Positions 41,580 through 51,963 are shown, counted from the first letter of the stretch. The stretch: DNA of 64,000 nucleotides from Bacteroides ndongoniae (GCF_900108345.1 NZ_FNVV01000013.1:124001-188000), one strand, 5' to 3'. Numbers and translations: made by a program. The notes: generated by a model not told the origin, from the sequence alone.

Positions 41580-41945
41580 ATGATACAAGCAGAATCCAGA
41601 CTTACAGTATGTGACAACAGTGGGGCAAAAGAAGCCCTCTGTATTCGCGTTTTGGGCGGTACAGGTCGTCGCTATGCTTCTGTAGGGGATGTTATTGTTG
41701 TTTCTATCAAGAGCGTCATCCCTTCGAGTGATATTAAAAAAGGTGCAGTGTCTAAGGCTTTGATCGTACGTACTAAGAAAGAAATCCGTCGTCCGGATGG
41801 ATCTTATATACGTTTTGATGACAACGCTTGTGTGTTGTTGAACAATGCAGGCGAAATCAGAGGTAGTCGTATTTTCGGTCCGGTAGCTCGTGAACTCCGT
41901 GCTACTAACATGAAAGTGGTGTCACTCGCTCCTGAAGTACTTTAA
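41580..41945 (+). CDS. rplN: 50S ribosomal protein uL14
   Basis: A 121-aa subunit-interface protein ([20 protein letters not shown]), two bases after rpsQ. Ends VVSLAPEVL, typical of the family. Confidence 0.98.
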   Translation: MIQAESRLTVCDNSGAKEALCIRVLGGTGRRYASVGDVIVVSIKSVIPSSDIKKGAVSKALIVRTKKEIRRPDGSYIRFDDNACVLLNNAGEIRGSRIFGPVARELRATNMKVVSLAPEVL

Positions 41946-41965
41946 TTTTGTAAAAGATTTAGGTA

Positions 41966-42298
41966 ATGAGTAAGTTACATATAAAGAAAGGCGATACAGT
42001 TTACGTAAACGCTGGTGAAGATAAGGGTAAGACTGGTCGCGTGTTGAAGGTTCTTGTTGAGAAAAAACGTGCGATCGTTGAAGGTATCAACATGGTGTCG
42101 AAGAGCACAAAGCCGAGCGCTAAGAACCCCCAGGGTGGTATTGTGAAGCAGGAAGCTTCTATCCACATTTCAAACTTGAATCCGGTTGATCCGAAGACTG
42201 GTAAACCAACTCGTGTTGGTAGAAAAGTTAGTACTAATGCCAATGGCAAGAAGACTTTAGTGCGTTATTCTAAAAAATCAGGAGAGGAGATTAAGTAA
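41966..42298 (+). CDS. rplX: 50S ribosomal protein uL24
   Basis: A 110-aa assembly-initiating protein with an N-terminal KOW motif ([20 protein letters not shown]). The stop overlaps the rplE ATG by one base (TAATG). Confidence 0.97.
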   Translation: MSKLHIKKGDTVYVNAGEDKGKTGRVLKVLVEKKRAIVEGINMVSKSTKPSAKNPQGGIVKQEASIHISNLNPVDPKTGKPTRVGRKVSTNANGKKTLVRYSKKSGEEIK

Positions 42299-42855
42299 TG
42301 AGTAATACTGCTAGCCTTAAGAAAGAATATGCAGAGCGTATCGCTCCTGCATTGAAATCACAGTTCCAGTATTCTTCTTCTATGCAGATACCCGTACTTA
42401 AGAAGATTGTGATCAATCAAGGTCTGGGTATGGCTGTTGCCGACAAGAAGATTATTGAAGTGGCAATTAACGAAATGACTGCTATTACTGGCCAGAAAGC
42501 CGTAGCAACCGTTTCTCGTAAAGATATTGCAAACTTTAAGTTGCGTAAGAAAATGCCTATTGGCGTAATGGTGACTCTGCGTCGTGAGAGAATGTACGAA
42601 TTCCTTGAGAAATTGGTTCGTGTCGCTCTTCCCCGTATCCGTGACTTCAAAGGTATTGAAAGTAAGTTCGATGGTAAGGGTAACTATACCCTTGGTATTC
42701 AGGAGCAAATCATTTTCCCTGAAATAAATATCGATAGTATTACAAGAATTCTCGGTATGAATATTACCTTTGTAACCTCTGCGAAGACAGATGAAGAAGG
42801 TTATGCTTTGTTGAAGGAATTCGGTTTACCGTTTAAGAACGCTAAAAAAGATTGA
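42298..42855 (+). CDS. rplE: 50S ribosomal protein uL5
   Basis: A 185-aa 5S rRNA-binding protein with [19 protein letters not shown] and the P-site loop near [20 protein letters not shown]. Coupled to rplX. Confidence 0.98.
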   Translation: MSNTASLKKEYAERIAPALKSQFQYSSSMQIPVLKKIVINQGLGMAVADKKIIEVAINEMTAITGQKAVATVSRKDIANFKLRKKMPIGVMVTLRRERMYEFLEKLVRVALPRIRDFKGIESKFDGKGNYTLGIQEQIIFPEINIDSITRILGMNITFVTSAKTDEEGYALLKEFGLPFKNAKKD

Positions 42856-42861
42856 TAAGTT

Positions 42862-43161
42862 ATGGCAAAAGAATCAATGAAGGCACGTGAAGTAAGACGT
42901 GCAAAATTAGTAGCCAGATATGCCGAGAAAAGAGCTGCCCTGAAGAAAATCGTTAGAACGGGTGACCCTGTAGAGGCTTATGAGGCTGCACAAAAGCTTC
43001 AGGAATTGCCTAAGAATGCTAACCCCATTCGTCTGCACAATCGTTGCAAGCTGACTGGTCGTCCTAAAGGATATATCCGTCAGTTCGGCATTTCCAGAAT
43101 CCAGTTCCGTGAGATGGCCTCAAACGGTCTTATCCCGGGTGTAAAGAAAGCAAGCTGGTAA
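42862..43161 (+). CDS. rpsN: 30S ribosomal protein uS14 (zinc-free type)
   Basis: A 99-aa long form: the C-terminal [20 protein letters not shown] region lacks the paired CxxC zinc ligands of short S14. A 56-base gap with a small TCAGG/CCTGA hairpin precedes rpsH. Confidence 0.97.
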   Translation: MAKESMKAREVRRAKLVARYAEKRAALKKIVRTGDPVEAYEAAQKLQELPKNANPIRLHNRCKLTGRPKGYIRQFGISRIQFREMASNGLIPGVKKASW

Positions 43162-43217
43162 TTATTATTTTTTAAATATTGTCAGGGTAGTCCTGATTAA
43201 TTTAATTTATTTTTTAT

Positions 43218-43613
43218 ATGACTGATCCAATAGCAGATTATTTGACGAGGTTGCGGAACGCTATTCAAGCGAAGCACAGAGTTGTGGAAGTTCCGGCTTC
43301 AAATTTGAAAAAAGAAATCACTAAGATTCTTTTTGAGAAAGGCTACATTCTTAATTACAAGTTTGTAGAAGATGGTCCTCAAGGTACAATCAAGGTAGCC
43401 TTGAAGTATGATCCGGTTAACAAGGTAAACGCTATCAAGAAACTGGAAAGAATTTCTTCTCCGGGTATGCGTAAATATACTGGTTACAAGGATATGCCGC
43501 GTGTTATTAATGGTTTGGGTATTGCTATAATATCTACTTCCAAAGGTGTAATGACCAACAAAGAAGCCGCTGAACTGAAGATCGGTGGTGAGGTTTTGTG
43601 TTATGTATATTAA
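43218..43613 (+). CDS. rpsH: 30S ribosomal protein uS8
   Basis: A 131-aa primary 16S binder (MTDPIADYLTRLRNAIQAKH) ending in the conserved ISTSKGVMTNKEA and GGEVLCYVY segments. In enteric bacteria it represses the spc operon; no matching site was identified here. Confidence 0.98.
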   Translation: MTDPIADYLTRLRNAIQAKHRVVEVPASNLKKEITKILFEKGYILNYKFVEDGPQGTIKVALKYDPVNKVNAIKKLERISSPGMRKYTGYKDMPRVINGLGIAIISTSKGVMTNKEAAELKIGGEVLCYVY

Positions 43614-43614
43614 T

Positions 43615-43622
43615 GAGGAGGA
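43615..43622 (+). promoter_or_regulatory. Shine-Dalgarno sequence before rplF
   Basis: GAGGAGGA, 7 bases before the rplF ATG. Stronger than at most genes of this locus. Confidence 0.6.
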
Positions 43623-43629
43623 ATAAGCA

Positions 43630-44199
43630 ATGTCAAGAATAGGAAAATTACCCATTAGCATTCCTGCCGGAGTAACAGTTACTTTGAAGGATGATGTAGT
43701 AACCGTAAAGGGACCTAAAGGCGAAATGAGCCAATACGTAAATCCTGCTATCAATGTTTCCATCGAAGACGGTCATGTAGTTTTGACAGAGAACGAGAAC
43801 GCAATGTTGGATAATCCGAAGCAAAAACATGCGTTCCACGGTTTGTATCGTGCATTGGTTCACAACATGGTTGTTGGTGTATCTGAAGGATATAAGAAAG
43901 AGTTGGAACTTGTCGGTGTAGGTTACCGTGCTTCTAACCAAGGAAATATCATTGAACTGGCTTTGGGATATACTCACAGTATCTTTATACAGTTGCCGCC
44001 TGAAGTGAAGGTAGAGACTAAGTCTGAAAGAAATAAGAATCCGTTGATTATTCTGGAATCTTGTGATAAGCAATTGCTTGGTCAAGTTTGCTCTAAAATA
44101 CGTTCTTTCCGTAAGCCTGAACCCTACAAAGGTAAAGGTATTAAGTTTGTTGGCGAAGAAATTCGTAGAAAGTCTGGTAAATCGGCCGGCGCTAAATAA
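43630..44199 (+). CDS. rplF: 50S ribosomal protein uL6
   Basis: A 189-aa two-domain protein (MSRIGKLPISIPAGVTVTLK) near the factor-binding site, with the signature region PEPYKGKGIKFVGEEIRRKS at the C terminus. Confidence 0.98.
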   Translation: MSRIGKLPISIPAGVTVTLKDDVVTVKGPKGEMSQYVNPAINVSIEDGHVVLTENENAMLDNPKQKHAFHGLYRALVHNMVVGVSEGYKKELELVGVGYRASNQGNIIELALGYTHSIFIQLPPEVKVETKSERNKNPLIILESCDKQLLGQVCSKIRSFRKPEPYKGKGIKFVGEEIRRKSGKSAGAK

Positions 44200-44221
44200 T
44201 CATTTAAATTGATAGAATATT

Positions 44222-44566
44222 ATGACAACAAAAATAGAAAGACGAATTAAAATCAAATATAGAGTACGCAATAAAGTTTCAGGTACTCCTGAGTGTCCGC
44301 GTATGAGTGTATTTAGAAGCAACAAGCAAATCTATGTTCAGGTTATCGATGATTTGTCAGGTAGAACACTGGCTGCCGCTTCTTCTTTGGGTATGACTGA
44401 AAAGATGCCTAAGAAGGAACAAGCTGCTAAGGTAGGCGAGCTGATCGCTAAGAAAGCACAGGAAGCTGGAATTACTACTGTTGTTTTCGACCGTAATGGT
44501 TACTTATATCATGGGAGAGTAAAAGAAGTGGCTGATGCTGCACGTAACGGTGGACTTAAATTTTAA
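44222..44566 (+). CDS. rplR: 50S ribosomal protein uL18
   Basis: A 114-aa 5S rRNA-binding protein with [20 protein letters not shown] and the C-terminal [20 protein letters not shown] motif. rpsE follows after 5 bases. Confidence 0.97.
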   Translation: MTTKIERRIKIKYRVRNKVSGTPECPRMSVFRSNKQIYVQVIDDLSGRTLAAASSLGMTEKMPKKEQAAKVGELIAKKAQEAGITTVVFDRNGYLYHGRVKEVADAARNGGLKF

Positions 44567-44571
44567 TCATT

Positions 44572-45090
44572 ATGGCAGGACTTAATAATAGAGTTAAGAT
44601 TTCAAACGATATAGAACTGAAAGATAGATTAGTTGCTATTAATCGTGTGACCAAGGTGACAAAAGGTGGTAGAACTTTCAGCTTCTCTGCCATTGTGGTA
44701 GTAGGTAATGAAGAAGGTATCATCGGTTGGGGACTTGGTAAGGCAGGTGAAGTAACAGCTGCTATAGCAAAAGGTGTAGAATCTGCAAAGAAGAACTTGA
44801 CAAGAGTACCTGTATTGAAGGGAACTGTTCCTCACGAACAGTCGGCTAAGTTTGGTGGTGCTGAAGTATTCATCAAGCCTGCTTCTCACGGTACGGGTGT
44901 GGTTGCCGGTGGTGCAATGCGTGCTGTACTCGAAAGTGTAGGTGTGACGGACGTTTTGGCTAAATCAAAAGGTTCTTCTAACCCTCATAACTTGGTGAAG
45001 GCTACAATTCTGGCATTAAGCGAAATGCGTGATGCTCGTATGGTAGCTCAGAACAGAGGTATCAGTATTGAAAAAGTTTTTAGAGGATAA
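44572..45090 (+). CDS. rpsE: 30S ribosomal protein uS5
   Basis: A 172-aa protein with an N-terminal dsRNA-binding-like domain ([20 protein letters not shown]) important for accuracy, and the [20 protein letters not shown] segment. Confidence 0.98.
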   Translation: MAGLNNRVKISNDIELKDRLVAINRVTKVTKGGRTFSFSAIVVVGNEEGIIGWGLGKAGEVTAAIAKGVESAKKNLTRVPVLKGTVPHEQSAKFGGAEVFIKPASHGTGVVAGGAMRAVLESVGVTDVLAKSKGSSNPHNLVKATILALSEMRDARMVAQNRGISIEKVFRG

Positions 45091-45095
45091 GGAGG
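45089..45095 (+). promoter_or_regulatory. Shine-Dalgarno sequence before rpmD
   Basis: AAGGAGG, 6 bases before the rpmD ATG, overlapping the rpsE stop codon. Confidence 0.6.
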
Positions 45096-45101
45096 AAAAT
45101 T

Positions 45102-45278
45102 ATGTCGACTATAAAGATTAAACAAGTAAAAAGTAGAATTGGTGCTCCTGCTGACCAGAAGAGAACTCTCGATGCACTGGGACTTCATAAGTTGAATCGT
45201 GTGGTTGAACACGAATGCACTCCTTCAATTCTTGGAATGGTGGATAAGGTTAAACACTTGGTTACCATTGTTAAGTAA
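45102..45278 (+). CDS. rpmD: 50S ribosomal protein uL30
   Basis: A 58-aa protein (MSTIKIKQVKSRIGAPADQK, then TLDALGLHKLNRVVEH), the usual length of bacterial L30. ATG at 45102 with a good Shine-Dalgarno sequence, TAA at 45276-45278. Confidence 0.97.
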   Translation: MSTIKIKQVKSRIGAPADQKRTLDALGLHKLNRVVEHECTPSILGMVDKVKHLVTIVK

Positions 45279-45309
45279 TTATTTGTTGAATAATAAAACG
45301 AATTACAAT

Positions 45310-45756
45310 ATGAACTTAAGTAATTTAAAACCTGCAGAGGGATCTACTAAATCAAGAAAGAGAATTGGACGTGGTCCGGGTTCTGGTTTGGGAGGCACTT
45401 CTACAAGAGGTCATAAGGGAGCTAAATCAAGATCTGGATATTCTAAGAAGATCGGTTTCGAAGGTGGTCAGATGCCTCTTCAACGCCGTGTTCCGAAGTT
45501 TGGCTTTAAAAATATCAATCGCGTAGAGTATAAGGCTATTAACTTGGATACAATCCAGAAACTGGCTGAAGCTAAGAATCTGCAGACTGTAGGTATCAAC
45601 GATTTTGTTGATGCTGGTTTCATCTCTTCAAACCAGTTGGTAAAAGTGTTAGGTAACGGAACTTTGACTGCTAAGTTGGATGTACAGGCACATGCATTCT
45701 CTAAGACTGCTGCTGCTGCCATCGAAGCTGCTGGTGGACAAGTGGTAAAACTCTAA
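45310..45756 (+). CDS. rplO: 50S ribosomal protein uL15
   Basis: A 148-aa protein starting MNLSNLKPAEGSTKSRKRIG, with the glycine-rich GRGPGSGLGGTSTRGHKGAK. The ATG at 45310 is chosen over an in-frame upstream ATG (45199) that lies inside rpmD. secY follows after 4 bases. Confidence 0.97.
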   Translation: MNLSNLKPAEGSTKSRKRIGRGPGSGLGGTSTRGHKGAKSRSGYSKKIGFEGGQMPLQRRVPKFGFKNINRVEYKAINLDTIQKLAEAKNLQTVGINDFVDAGFISSNQLVKVLGNGTLTAKLDVQAHAFSKTAAAAIEAAGGQVVKL

Positions 45757-45760
45757 TTCA

Positions 45761-47104
45761 ATGAGAAAAGCTATTGAAACATTAAAGAATATATGGAAAA
45801 TTGAGGATCTGAGACAACGGATCCTCATTACCATATTGTTTGTGGCAATCTACCGTTTTGGTTCATATGTTGTATTGCCAGGTGTTAACCCGTCAATGTT
45901 GACTCAGTTGCACGAGCAAACAAGCGAGGGCCTTTTGGCTTTGTTAAATATGTTTTCCGGAGGAGCATTTTCCAATGCATCTATTTTTGCTTTGGGTATT
46001 ATGCCGTATATCTCTGCCTCCATCGTTATTCAGTTGCTGGGAATCGCTGTTCCGTATTTCCAGAAATTGCAGCGTGAAGGTGAAAGCGGTAGAAGGAAAA
46101 TGAATCAGTATACTCGTTATCTGACCATTGTGATTCTTTTGTTCCAGGCTCCTTCTTATTTGATGAATCTTAAAATGCAGGCTGGACCTTCTTTAAGTGC
46201 TTCATTAGATTGGACTCTGTTTATCGTTTATTCTACCATCATTTTAGCTGCTGGTAGTATGTTTATTTTGTGGCTTGGTGAGAGAATTACTGATAAAGGT
46301 ATCGGTAATGGTATTTCATTGATCATTATGGTGGGTATTATTGCACGCTTGCCGCAATCTCTGTTCCAGGAACTGGTATCTCGTATGACTGATAAGACTG
46401 GTGGTTTGGTTATGTTCTTGATCGAACTTGTTGTTTTGTTAGTCGTTATCGCTTTTGCAATCCTGCTTGTTCAGGGTACGAGAAAGATTCCTGTACAGTA
46501 TGCAAAGAAAATTGTCGGTAACAAGCAATACGGTGGCGCAAGACAGTATATTCCTTTGAAAGTGAATGCTGCCAATGTGATGCCTATTATCTTTGCTCAG
46601 GCAATCATGTTTATCCCCATTACCTTTATTGGTTTCTCAAATGTAAATAATGCAAGCGGTTTCGTTCATGCATTAACTGATCATACAAGCTTCTGGTACA
46701 ATTTGATTTTTGCAGTGTTGATTATATTATTTACTTATTTCTATACTGCAATAACCATTAATCCGACTCAGATGGCCGAGGATATGAAGCGTAACAATGG
46801 CTTTATTCCTGGTATTAAGCCGGGCAAGCAAACAGCAGAGTATATTGATGTGATTATGTCACGCATTACTTTGCCAGGTTCTTTCTTCCTTGCCTTGGTT
46901 GCCATTATGCCTGCTTTTGCTGGTGTATTTGGAGTAAAAGCTGAATTTGCTCAGTTCTTTGGCGGTACATCTTTGTTAATTCTTGTAGGTGTGGTTCTTG
47001 ATACACTGCAGCAAGTTGAAAGTCATCTGTTGATGAGACATTATGACGGTTTGCTGAAATCTGGTCGTATCAAAGGGCGTAGTGGTAATGTAGCTGCATA
47101 TTAA
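45761..47104 (+). CDS. secY: Preprotein translocase subunit SecY
   Basis: A 447-aa channel protein with ten expected membrane helices. The plug/TM2 region carries the SecY signature SNASIFALGIMPYISASIVI (about residues 71-90), and the loop around RKIPVQYAKKIVG precedes TM7. Works with SecE (9589-9777). map follows after 14 bases. Confidence 0.98.
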   Translation: MRKAIETLKNIWKIEDLRQRILITILFVAIYRFGSYVVLPGVNPSMLTQLHEQTSEGLLALLNMFSGGAFSNASIFALGIMPYISASIVIQLLGIAVPYFQKLQREGESGRRKMNQYTRYLTIVILLFQAPSYLMNLKMQAGPSLSASLDWTLFIVYSTIILAAGSMFILWLGERITDKGIGNGISLIIMVGIIARLPQSLFQELVSRMTDKTGGLVMFLIELVVLLVVIAFAILLVQGTRKIPVQYAKKIVGNKQYGGARQYIPLKVNAANVMPIIFAQAIMFIPITFIGFSNVNNASGFVHALTDHTSFWYNLIFAVLIILFTYFYTAITINPTQMAEDMKRNNGFIPGIKPGKQTAEYIDVIMSRITLPGSFFLALVAIMPAFAGVFGVKAEFAQFFGGTSLLILVGVVLDTLQQVESHLLMRHYDGLLKSGRIKGRSGNVAAY

Positions 47105-47118
47105 TCTTTTTTGAGGAA

Positions 47119-47916
47119 ATGATATTTCTTAAAACTGAAGATGAAATAGAGCTGCTCCGTGAGAGTAATTTGCTTGTAGGAAAAACGCTTGGTGAATTAG
47201 CCAAGATTATTAAGCCTGGAGTCACTACAAAGGAGCTGGATAAGGTTGCGGAAGAATTCATTAGAGATAATGGTGCTATTCCCACTTTTAAGGGTTTCCC
47301 CAATCAATATGGCGATCCGTTTCCAGCTTCGATTTGTACCTCTGTGAATGAGCAGGTGGTACATGGCATACCAAGTGATGTAGTACTGAAAGACGGCGAT
47401 ATAGTTTCGGTCGATTGTGGTACTTACATGAATGGATTTTGTGGTGATTCTGCTTATACGTTCTGTGTAGGTGAAGTTGATGAGGAAGTACGCAAATTGC
47501 TTAAAGTAACAAAAGAGGCATTATACATAGGAATTCAAAATGCAGTTCAGGGGAAACGCCTGGGTGATATCGGATATGCAATCCAACAGCATTGCGAATC
47601 CAATTCTTATGGTGTGGTGCGTGAATTTGTAGGTCATGGTATCGGTAAAGAGATGCACGAGGATCCGCAAGTGCCTAATTACGGCAGACGTGGTTACGGT
47701 ACGATGTTGAAACGCGGGTTGTGCATTGCTATTGAGCCGATGATTACCTTGGGAAGCCGTCAAATTGTGATGGAGCGGGATGGCTGGACAGTAAGAACGA
47801 AAGATCGTAAATGTGCTGCTCATTTCGAGCATACAATTGCAATAGAGTCTGGTGAAGCTGATATCTTGTCATCGTTCAAGTTCATTGAAGAAGTATTAGG
47901 AGATAAAGCAATTTAA
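47119..47916 (+). CDS. map: Methionine aminopeptidase, type I
   Basis: A 265-aa M24A peptidase that removes initiator Met from nascent proteins. Metal ligands are recognisable in DGDIVSVDCGTYMNGFCGDS (two Asp), VGHGIGKEMHEDP (His), IEPMITLGS (Glu) and the C-terminal HFEHTIAI. It belongs to the spc-type operon, between secY and infA. Confidence 0.97.
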   Translation: MIFLKTEDEIELLRESNLLVGKTLGELAKIIKPGVTTKELDKVAEEFIRDNGAIPTFKGFPNQYGDPFPASICTSVNEQVVHGIPSDVVLKDGDIVSVDCGTYMNGFCGDSAYTFCVGEVDEEVRKLLKVTKEALYIGIQNAVQGKRLGDIGYAIQQHCESNSYGVVREFVGHGIGKEMHEDPQVPNYGRRGYGTMLKRGLCIAIEPMITLGSRQIVMERDGWTVRTKDRKCAAHFEHTIAIESGEADILSSFKFIEEVLGDKAI

Positions 47917-47925
47917 GAAATTAAT

Positions 47926-48144
47926 ATGGCAAAGCAATCTGCAATAGAACAAGATGGAGTTATAGTTGAAGCATTGTCTAATGCAATGTTTCGCGTTGAA
48001 TTAGAAAACGGACATGAGATTACTGCTCATATCTCAGGTAAGATGCGGATGCATTATATCAAAATCTTGCCAGGAGATAAAGTAAGAGTTGAAATGTCTC
48101 CTTACGATTTATCGAAAGGAAGAATTGTATTTAGATATAAATAA
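47926..48144 (+). CDS. infA: Translation initiation factor IF-1
   Basis: A 72-aa S1-like OB-fold protein ([20 protein letters not shown], then [20 protein letters not shown]). It binds the A site of the 30S subunit. rpmJ follows after 9 bases. Confidence 0.98.
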   Translation: MAKQSAIEQDGVIVEALSNAMFRVELENGHEITAHISGKMRMHYIKILPGDKVRVEMSPYDLSKGRIVFRYK

Positions 48145-48153
48145 AATTAAGAT

Positions 48154-48270
48154 ATGAAAGTAAGAGCATCCTTAAAGAAACGTACGCCAGAGTGTAAGAT
48201 CGTTAGACGTAATGGCCGTTTGTATGTTATTAACAAGAAAAATCCTAAGTATAAACAACGTCAAGGATAA
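48154..48270 (+). CDS. rpmJ: 50S ribosomal protein bL36 (zinc-free type)
   Basis: A 38-aa protein ([20 protein letters not shown], ending NPKYKQRQG). It has only one Cys, so the CxxC...C...H zinc site of many L36 proteins is absent. ATG at 48154, TAA at 48268-48270. Confidence 0.96.
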   Translation: MKVRASLKKRTPECKIVRRNGRLYVINKKNPKYKQRQG

Positions 48271-48304
48271 TATTATTATTTTTGCAAAAAAAATAATTTA
48301 GTAT

Positions 48305-48685
48305 ATGGCTATAAGAATAGTTGGTGTCGATTTGCCTCAAAACAAGAGAGGTGAAATTGCGTTGACCTATATTTACGGAATAGGTCGTAGTAGTTCAGCA
48401 AAAATTTTGGATAAAGCAGGTGTTGACAGAGACCTGAAAGTAAAAGACTGGACGGATGATCAGGCTGCCAAGATTCGTGAGATCATTGGCGCAGAGTACA
48501 AAGTAGAAGGTGATCTTCGCTCTGAGGTTCAATTGAATATTAAACGTTTGATGGATATCGGTTGCTACCGTGGTGTACGTCACCGTATCGGTCTGCCTGT
48601 TAGAGGCCAGAGCACAAAGAACAATGCTCGTACTCGTAAGGGTAGAAAGAAAACCGTTGCTAATAAGAAAAAAGCTACTAAATAA
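48305..48685 (+). CDS. rpsM: 30S ribosomal protein uS13
   Basis: A 126-aa head protein ([20 protein letters not shown]) with [20 protein letters not shown] near the C terminus, contacting P-site tRNA and S19. Confidence 0.98.
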   Translation: MAIRIVGVDLPQNKRGEIALTYIYGIGRSSSAKILDKAGVDRDLKVKDWTDDQAAKIREIIGAEYKVEGDLRSEVQLNIKRLMDIGCYRGVRHRIGLPVRGQSTKNNARTRKGRKKTVANKKKATK

Positions 48686-48696
48686 TAATTGTTGAT

Positions 48697-49086
48697 ATGG
48701 CAAAAAAAACAGTTGCAGCAAAAAAGAGAAATGTAAAGGTAGATGCTAATGGACAATTGCACGTTCATTCATCTTTCAACAACATTATTGTTTCTCTGGC
48801 AAATAGCGAAGGTCAGATCATTTCTTGGTCTTCTGCCGGTAAAATGGGATTTAGAGGTTCTAAGAAGAACACTCCTTATGCAGCACAGATGGCTGCACAA
48901 GATTGTGCTAAGGTTGCCTATGATCTTGGTTTGAGAAAGGTTAAGGCATATGTGAAGGGTCCAGGTAACGGACGTGAGTCTGCTATTAGAACTGTACACG
49001 GTGCAGGTATTGAAGTTACTGAGATTATCGACGTAACTCCGCTTCCTCACAATGGTTGTCGTCCTCCGAAAAGACGTAGAGTTTAA
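48697..49086 (+). CDS. rpsK: 30S ribosomal protein uS11
   Basis: A 129-aa platform protein with [20 protein letters not shown] and the C-terminal [17 protein letters not shown] 113-base gap, without a recognised gene, precedes rpsD. Confidence 0.98.
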   Translation: MAKKTVAAKKRNVKVDANGQLHVHSSFNNIIVSLANSEGQIISWSSAGKMGFRGSKKNTPYAAQMAAQDCAKVAYDLGLRKVKAYVKGPGNGRESAIRTVHGAGIEVTEIIDVTPLPHNGCRPPKRRRV

Positions 49087-49199
49087 GATTTACCTTTATT
49101 TAAATGACACTTGATTTTGTTATTGGATTGTATAATTCTTCTCTGCAATCGCGGCTGCAACAAATTAAGTTCATGACTAACAATTAAAAATTAAAAGAA

Positions 49200-49805
49200 A
49201 TGGCTAGATATACTGGACCAAAATCAAGAATAGCCCGTAAATTCGGTGAAGGTATCTTTGGAGCAGATAAAGTTTTGTCTAAGAAGAATTATCCTCCCGG
49301 ACAACACGGTAATTCAAGAAAGAGAAAAACTTCTGAATATGGTGTGCAACTTCGTGAAAAGCAGAAAGCTAAATACACCTATGGAGTTTTGGAAAAACAA
49401 TTCCGTAACCTGTTCGAGAAGGCAGCTACGGCAAAAGGTATTACTGGTGAGGTATTGCTTCAATTGCTCGAAGGTCGTCTCGACAATGTTGTATACCGTT
49501 TAGGAATTGCTCCTACTCGTGCAGCTGCCCGTCAGCTGGTTAGTCACAAGCATATCACAGTGGATGGTGAAGTTGTAAACATCCCTTCGTATGCAGTGAA
49601 ACCCGGTCAGATTGTTGGAGTACGTGAGAAATCTAAGTCATTGGAAGTTATCGCTAACTCATTGGCTGGTTTCAATCACAGCAAGTATCCTTGGTTGGAG
49701 TGGGATGAAACTCTGAAGGTTGGTAAACTGTTGCATGTTCCTGAAAGAGCAGACATTCCTGAAAACATTAAAGAGCATTTGATCGTAGAGTTGTATTCTA
49801 AATAA
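49200..49805 (+). CDS. rpsD: 30S ribosomal protein uS4
   Basis: A 201-aa primary 16S binder starting [20 protein letters not shown], with the S4 RNA-binding domain ([20 protein letters not shown], about residues 91-110). In many bacteria it autoregulates the alpha operon. Confidence 0.98.
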   Translation: MARYTGPKSRIARKFGEGIFGADKVLSKKNYPPGQHGNSRKRKTSEYGVQLREKQKAKYTYGVLEKQFRNLFEKAATAKGITGEVLLQLLEGRLDNVVYRLGIAPTRAAARQLVSHKHITVDGEVVNIPSYAVKPGQIVGVREKSKSLEVIANSLAGFNHSKYPWLEWDETLKVGKLLHVPERADIPENIKEHLIVELYSK

Positions 49806-49816
49806 TAATTAATTTC

Positions 49817-50809
49817 ATGGCGATATTAGCATTTCAAAAACCTGATAAAGTATTAATGTTGGAAGCGGACTCTAAATTCGGAAAATTCGAATTTCGTCCG
49901 TTGGAGCCCGGTTTCGGTATTACCGTGGGTAATGCCCTGCGCCGCATCCTGCTTTCTTCCTTGGAGGGTTTTGCTATCACCACCATCAAGATTGAAGGTG
50001 TTGAGCATGAATTCTCCAGTGTACCGGGAGTTAAGGAGGATGTTACTAACATTATCTTGAATCTGAAACAAGTGAGATTCAAGCAAGTAGTTGAAGAATT
50101 CGAAAGTGAGAAAGTAAGTATTACCATTGAGAATTCTACTGAATTTAAAGCAGGTGACATAGGTAAGTATTTGACTGGATTTGAAGTGTTAAATCCTGAA
50201 TTAGTTATTTGTCATTTAGATTCAAAGGCAACTATGCAGATAGACATTACGATTAACAAAGGTCGCGGTTATGTACCTGCTGATGAAAACCGCGAATATT
50301 GCACCGATGTGAACGTAATTCCTATCGACTCTATTTATACTCCGATACGTAATGTCAAGTATCAGATTGAGCCTTTCCGTGTTGAACAGAAGACTGACTA
50401 CGATAAGCTGGTACTTGAAATTACTACCGACGGTTCCATTCACCCGAAGGAAGCTCTGAAGGAAGCAGCCAAAATACTGATTTATCACTTTATGCTCTTC
50501 TCTGACGAAAAGATCACTTTGGAAACAAGTGATTCTGACAGCAACGAAGAGTTCGATGAAGAAGTATTGCACATGCGTCAGTTGCTGAAGACCAAACTCG
50601 TGGATATGGATCTTTCTGTTCGTGCCCTCAACTGCTTGAAGGCTGCGGATGTAGAAACATTAGGCGACTTGGTTCAGTTCAACAAGACGGATCTGCTGAA
50701 GTTCAGAAACTTCGGAAAGAAATCGCTTACCGAGCTTGATGATTTGCTGGAAAGTCTGAATCTGTCGTTTGGAACTGATATTTCTAAATATAAATTAGAT
50801 AAAGAATAA
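49817..50809 (+). CDS. rpoA: DNA-directed RNA polymerase subunit alpha
   Basis: A 330-aa subunit with an N-terminal assembly domain ([20 protein letters not shown], about residues 23-42) and the C-terminal DNA/activator-binding domain (about 260-320; [20 protein letters not shown]). rplQ starts 3 bases later. Confidence 0.99.
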   Translation: MAILAFQKPDKVLMLEADSKFGKFEFRPLEPGFGITVGNALRRILLSSLEGFAITTIKIEGVEHEFSSVPGVKEDVTNIILNLKQVRFKQVVEEFESEKVSITIENSTEFKAGDIGKYLTGFEVLNPELVICHLDSKATMQIDITINKGRGYVPADENREYCTDVNVIPIDSIYTPIRNVKYQIEPFRVEQKTDYDKLVLEITTDGSIHPKEALKEAAKILIYHFMLFSDEKITLETSDSDSNEEFDEEVLHMRQLLKTKLVDMDLSVRALNCLKAADVETLGDLVQFNKTDLLKFRNFGKKSLTELDDLLESLNLSFGTDISKYKLDKE

Positions 50810-50812
50810 ACA

Positions 50813-51316
50813 ATGAGACATAATAAGAAATTCAATCATTTGGGTCGTACTGCTTCTCACAGAAACGCTATGTTGGCCAATATGGCGTGTTCTTTGATCA
50901 AGCACAAAAGAATCACTACGACCGTTGCAAAGGCTAAAGCTCTGAAGAAGTTTGTTGAGCCTTTGATTACGAAGTCAAAGAACGATACGACAAACTCTCG
51001 TCGTGTAGTATTTAGCAATTTGCAGGACAAGTATGCTGTAACTGAACTGTTTAAAGAAATCTCTGTGAAGATTGCAGACCGTCCGGGTGGCTATACTCGT
51101 ATCATCAAGACTGGTAACCGTCTGGGTGATAATGCAGAAATGTGCTTCATTGAACTCGTTGACTACAACGAAAACATGGCTAAGGACAAAGTTGCCAAGA
51201 AGGCTACTCGTACTCGCCGTTCTAAGAAGAGCTCTGCTGCCGCTACTGAGGCTGCACCTGCTGCTGAAGCTCCTGTTGCTGAGGAAGCTAAAGCAGAAGA
51301 AGCTAAGGCTGAATAA
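50813..51316 (+). CDS. rplQ: 50S ribosomal protein bL17 with Ala/Glu-rich C-terminal extension
   Basis: A 167-aa protein. The first 120 or so residues are ordinary L17 ([20 protein letters not shown]). The last 45 form a low-complexity Lys/Arg then Ala/Glu tail ([20 protein letters not shown]) that makes it longer than most L17. Last gene of the ribosomal locus. Confidence 0.97.
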   Translation: MRHNKKFNHLGRTASHRNAMLANMACSLIKHKRITTTVAKAKALKKFVEPLITKSKNDTTNSRRVVFSNLQDKYAVTELFKEISVKIADRPGGYTRIIKTGNRLGDNAEMCFIELVDYNENMAKDKVAKKATRTRRSKKSSAAATEAAPAAEAPVAEEAKAEEAKAE

Positions 51317-51338
51317 TATCAACTATTCTTTTATATGG

Positions 51339-51371
51339 AAAAGTCGCCCCGTGATTGGGGCGACTTTTTTT
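51339..51371 (+). terminator. Intrinsic terminator of the ribosomal protein locus
   Basis: AAAAGTCGCCCC (51339-51350) is the exact reverse complement of GGGGCGACTTTT (51357-51368), with a 6-base loop and a run of T to 51371. Confidence 0.92.
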
Positions 51372-51438
51372 ATTTCTATATTTTTGTGTACAAACATTAA
51401 AAGATTTCCCTGGAACTCTGTATCTGTAAATTATTGGT

Positions 51439-51446
51439 TATATTTG
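51439..51446 (+). promoter_or_regulatory. Putative -7 element just before the Cys-rich protein gene
   Basis: TATATTTG fits TAnnTTTG, but only 8 bases separate it from the ATG at 51455, which would give a leaderless or nearly leaderless mRNA. No clear TTTG lies at the usual distance, so this may be chance. Confidence 0.25.
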
Positions 51447-51454
51447 TAGGTGAT

Positions 51455-51868
51455 ATGGCTAAGTTCGTAAAAATCATTGGTATTTTGATTCTTGTACTGG
51501 CTCTGGGACAGCGCATGGACGAAGCATTGGGGGGTGATTCACTCCAATCGGTTTCTCGTGTGCTGACGGAACAGATGACTTCGTTGCAGGAAGAAGGGGA
51601 ATGTTTTACCATGCCTCAATGGCCATGTCTACCCGATGCCGAACTGGCCGGTGCTAACAGCTGTTCGCAGCTTGTAACTTTTTCACGCATGCAGCGTTCG
51701 GCTGTGATGGAATATCTTTGTTTTTTGAAGGAAAGGGTAGGCGAGATAGCCCATTACGAGGCTGTTCGTAGTCAGTGTCAAGGGAAGTTTTATGATGCCT
51801 TGCCCTGCCGCATCTGTAGTCCGGTGTGCGATTATTATATCTTTGCACTGCGGCGTATTCTCATTTAG
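51455..51868 (+). CDS. Small exported Cys-rich protein of unknown function
   Basis: A 137-aa protein I do not recognise. It starts MAKFVKIIGILILVLALGQR, a signal peptide or N-terminal anchor. The rest contains eight cysteines, several in pairs (GECFTMPQWPC, PCRICSPVC), consistent with disulfides in the periplasm or a metal site. It is a single gene after the rplQ terminator. An in-frame TTG at 51434 would add seven residues overlapping a promoter-like sequence and was not preferred. Confidence 0.6.
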   Translation: MAKFVKIIGILILVLALGQRMDEALGGDSLQSVSRVLTEQMTSLQEEGECFTMPQWPCLPDAELAGANSCSQLVTFSRMQRSAVMEYLCFLKERVGEIAHYEAVRSQCQGKFYDALPCRICSPVCDYYIFALRRILI

Positions 51869-51963
51869 TGTTTTTAGAGAATCCTGTTTCTTATCCCCTT
51901 TTATTTGTGCAGGCTTTCTGTAGCCTTCGATGGGGTTTCCTTTTAAGCAATATCAGGCTTTAT

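Noticed and set aside
45199..45309. N-terminal extension of rplO
   Set aside because: The added 37 residues overlap rpmD in another frame and are not part of L15.
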